Source: Mesostigma viride (taxonomy: Eukaryota > Streptophyta > Mesostigmatophyceae > Mesostigmatales > Mesostigmataceae). From it: DNA of 64,000 nucleotides. This document shows positions 62,801 through 64,000 of the stretch, one piece after another; the first letter of the stretch is position 1; every line of letters starts with the position of its first letter. The stretch is from contig RPFO01000759.1 of the NCBI GenBank assembly GCA_009746045.1, forward strand, positions 57,443 to 121,442, written 5' to 3'. The notes beneath the pieces are model-generated. The model saw only the letters and a list, made by a program, of their open reading frames with translations. It searched no databases and had not been told where the DNA came from. Made by a program: the position numbers and the translations under genes.

Positions 62801-63916
62801 AGCTTTTTGGGCTCCGTCGCTCAGTCGTGGGCGGAAAGCTGCCGGCTCCTGCCCCTTTTGGCAACGGCAGCGCCTGACCTCCTGGACCCCAGCAGCCCTT
62901 TGCCCTTCGTCACCGCCATCCAGGAGGCCTATGCTGAGATCCAGCAGGCCTGTTCTCCCGTCCGTGCCGCTCAGGCGGTACAGCGCCACCTCCCTCGCGG
63001 CACTCCCTCGGTCGCCTCCGTTCAATCTCCCGCCGCATTCCCTGCTCGCGTCATCGATAAACACCAGAAAACCTACGCGGGTATTCTGCACACGGCTGAT
63101 TGGATTGCTCTTTTCGCGGACCTCAACGCCCAGGGACGTGCGTGGCTGTTCTCGCTTTCCTTGCGGAGTGTGGGCTCGGCGTACCTTCGTGCTCTTCCCA
63201 TGGCCCCCCCATTCGCCTTGGCTCCCAGCCACTACTCGGTGGCGCTCCGGCACCAGCTATTTGCCCCGCAGCCTCTTGTTCCGGCCGGGCGGCCTTGTGG
63301 TAGCTGTGGGCAGCCGCTGGATCCCACGGGGACTCACTACCTTGCCTGCATGGGGGGCCAACAGAATCAGAATTGGTATTTGTATTTGCACACTGTCCTC
63401 CTGACGGTGGTGCTCGCCATGATTCGGTCGGTTTTCCCCCACGCGAACATCCGGTCCGAGGATGCGGATGGCGCTGCCTTCTATTCCCCCAACCACCGGC
63501 CTGACATCGTGGTGCTGGACTTTGAGGGGGGTGGCCGGCATCTGCTTATTGACGTTTCGGTGGCGCGGCCCTTGGCTCTTAGCCACGTGGCTGGGGCCTC
63601 CCTCACGGCAGGTTACACGGCGGACCGGGCGGAGCGGGCCAAGCTCCTGGCCTACGGCGACGTCGGGCACCATCGTGTGGTGCCCTTTGTCCTGGAGGAG
63701 TTTGGGGCCATGGGGCCCCTGACCTCCGCCTTCTTCAAGGAGTGTTGCCGGCTCCGGGAGGACCGGCTGGACCTGGAGGGCCAGCGGGCCCCATGGTCGG
63801 CGCGGACCTGGACGTCATATTGGCGTCAGCGCTTGTCGGTGGCGCTGACTCGGGCCATGGCTGACATCATGCTCCGCCGTACGCGGGCTGATTTTGCGGT
63901 GCAGCAGGGCTATTAG
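62800..63916 (+). CDS. LINE C-terminal restriction-like endonuclease
   Basis: Frame 2, stop TAG at 63914-63916. A helical linker (TAIQEAYAEIQQAC, GILHTADWIALFADLNAQG) is followed by a CCHC knuckle CGSCGQPLDPTGTHYLAC at about 63297-63350, then SEDADGAAFYSPNHRPDIVV and HLLIDVSVARPLAL (about 63497-63585), the R-P-D ... [L/V]-I-D-V-S-V core of the PD-(D/E)xK endonuclease used for target-site nicking by R2-like elements. The last 100 residues (KLLAYGDVGHH, PFVLEEFGAMG, YWRQRLSVALTRAMA) are typical of the C-terminus. Key acidic residues look intact. Confidence 0.85.
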
Positions 63917-64000
63917 GTTCCTCCCGTTAGGCGTTTCCATTGGTCTTATCGTAGTATAGAGCTTTGACATGGCTCTGTATATAGGTTTATAGCTGGGCGT

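Larger units (their letters stand above)
58646..64000 (+). mobile_element. GC-rich non-LTR retrotransposon with restriction-like endonuclease
   Basis: Begins with two GC hairpins, then coding segments in changing frames up to the stop at 63914-63916, then a 3' UTR running off the window. Domain order: PHD finger, unknown region, RING-H2, C2H2-like fingers, reverse transcriptase, CCHC-type knuckle, PD-(D/E)xK-like endonuclease. GC content is far above the rest of the window. At least six frame changes, several at C or G runs, mean the copy is dead or the consensus has homopolymer errors. Element clade not assigned; endonuclease type places it with the R2/CRE-like, not the APE, lineages. Confidence 0.85.

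Overview
This is nuclear DNA of a eukaryote with low coding density. Genes are cut by many GT-AG introns (one probable GC-AG), reading-frame phase is kept across every junction I could define, and most intron length is private minisatellite or transposon. The favoured source is a microalga, most likely of the green lineage: hydroxyproline-rich-glycoprotein-like Pro/Ser linkers, a TGTAA polyadenylation signal just after one stop codon, and a transposon mix of hAT, LTR and restriction-like-endonuclease LINE elements. The taxon is inferred, not proven. I see no rRNA, tRNA, CRISPR or bacterial operon.

Layout. (1) 1-2,574, plus strand: the last three exons of a PDCD2/Tsr4-family gene (672-739, 1433-1544, 2353-2574), with splice-site regions tandemly duplicated in its introns. 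(2) 2,575-4,394: convergent intergenic DNA with a 0.7-kb GGGAT/GGGGT array. (3) 4,395-45,137, minus strand: one giant modular gene for a secreted protein, not visible as a single ORF. I place 24 exons totalling 7,840 nt (about 2,613 codons): a two-exon PPC-like domain, nine modules each made of a 71-74 nt exon plus a 501-583 nt exon and together encoding one choice-of-anchor-E-like domain with a Pro-rich linker, a 10-Cys exon, a two-exon beta-propeller-like region, and a final 8-Cys exon. Further 5' exons probably lie at 46.5 and 47.8-48.3 kb. (4) 15.2-19.0 kb, inside one intron: two dead hAT transposases in inverted orientation sharing an 870-bp core. (5) 48.5-51 kb: dispersed repeats. (6) 51.1-53.99 kb: the 5' part of an LTR-type retroelement, with an RNase-H1-type hybrid-binding ORF and a Gag ORF. 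(7) 53,991-58,645: 27 apparently identical 170-bp satellite units. (8) 58,646-64,000: a GC-rich LINE with PHD, RING-H2 and C2H2-like fingers, reverse transcriptase (YLDD) and a C-terminal restriction-like endonuclease, broken by several frameshifts.

Together: the main gene looks like a cell-surface or matrix protein grown by exon-pair duplication. Modules 7 and 8 lie in a 2.1-kb tandem duplication and module 6 is a third close copy, now separated from them by the hAT insertion. All exon calls come from reading splice sites, phase and family motifs by eye; there is no transcript evidence here.
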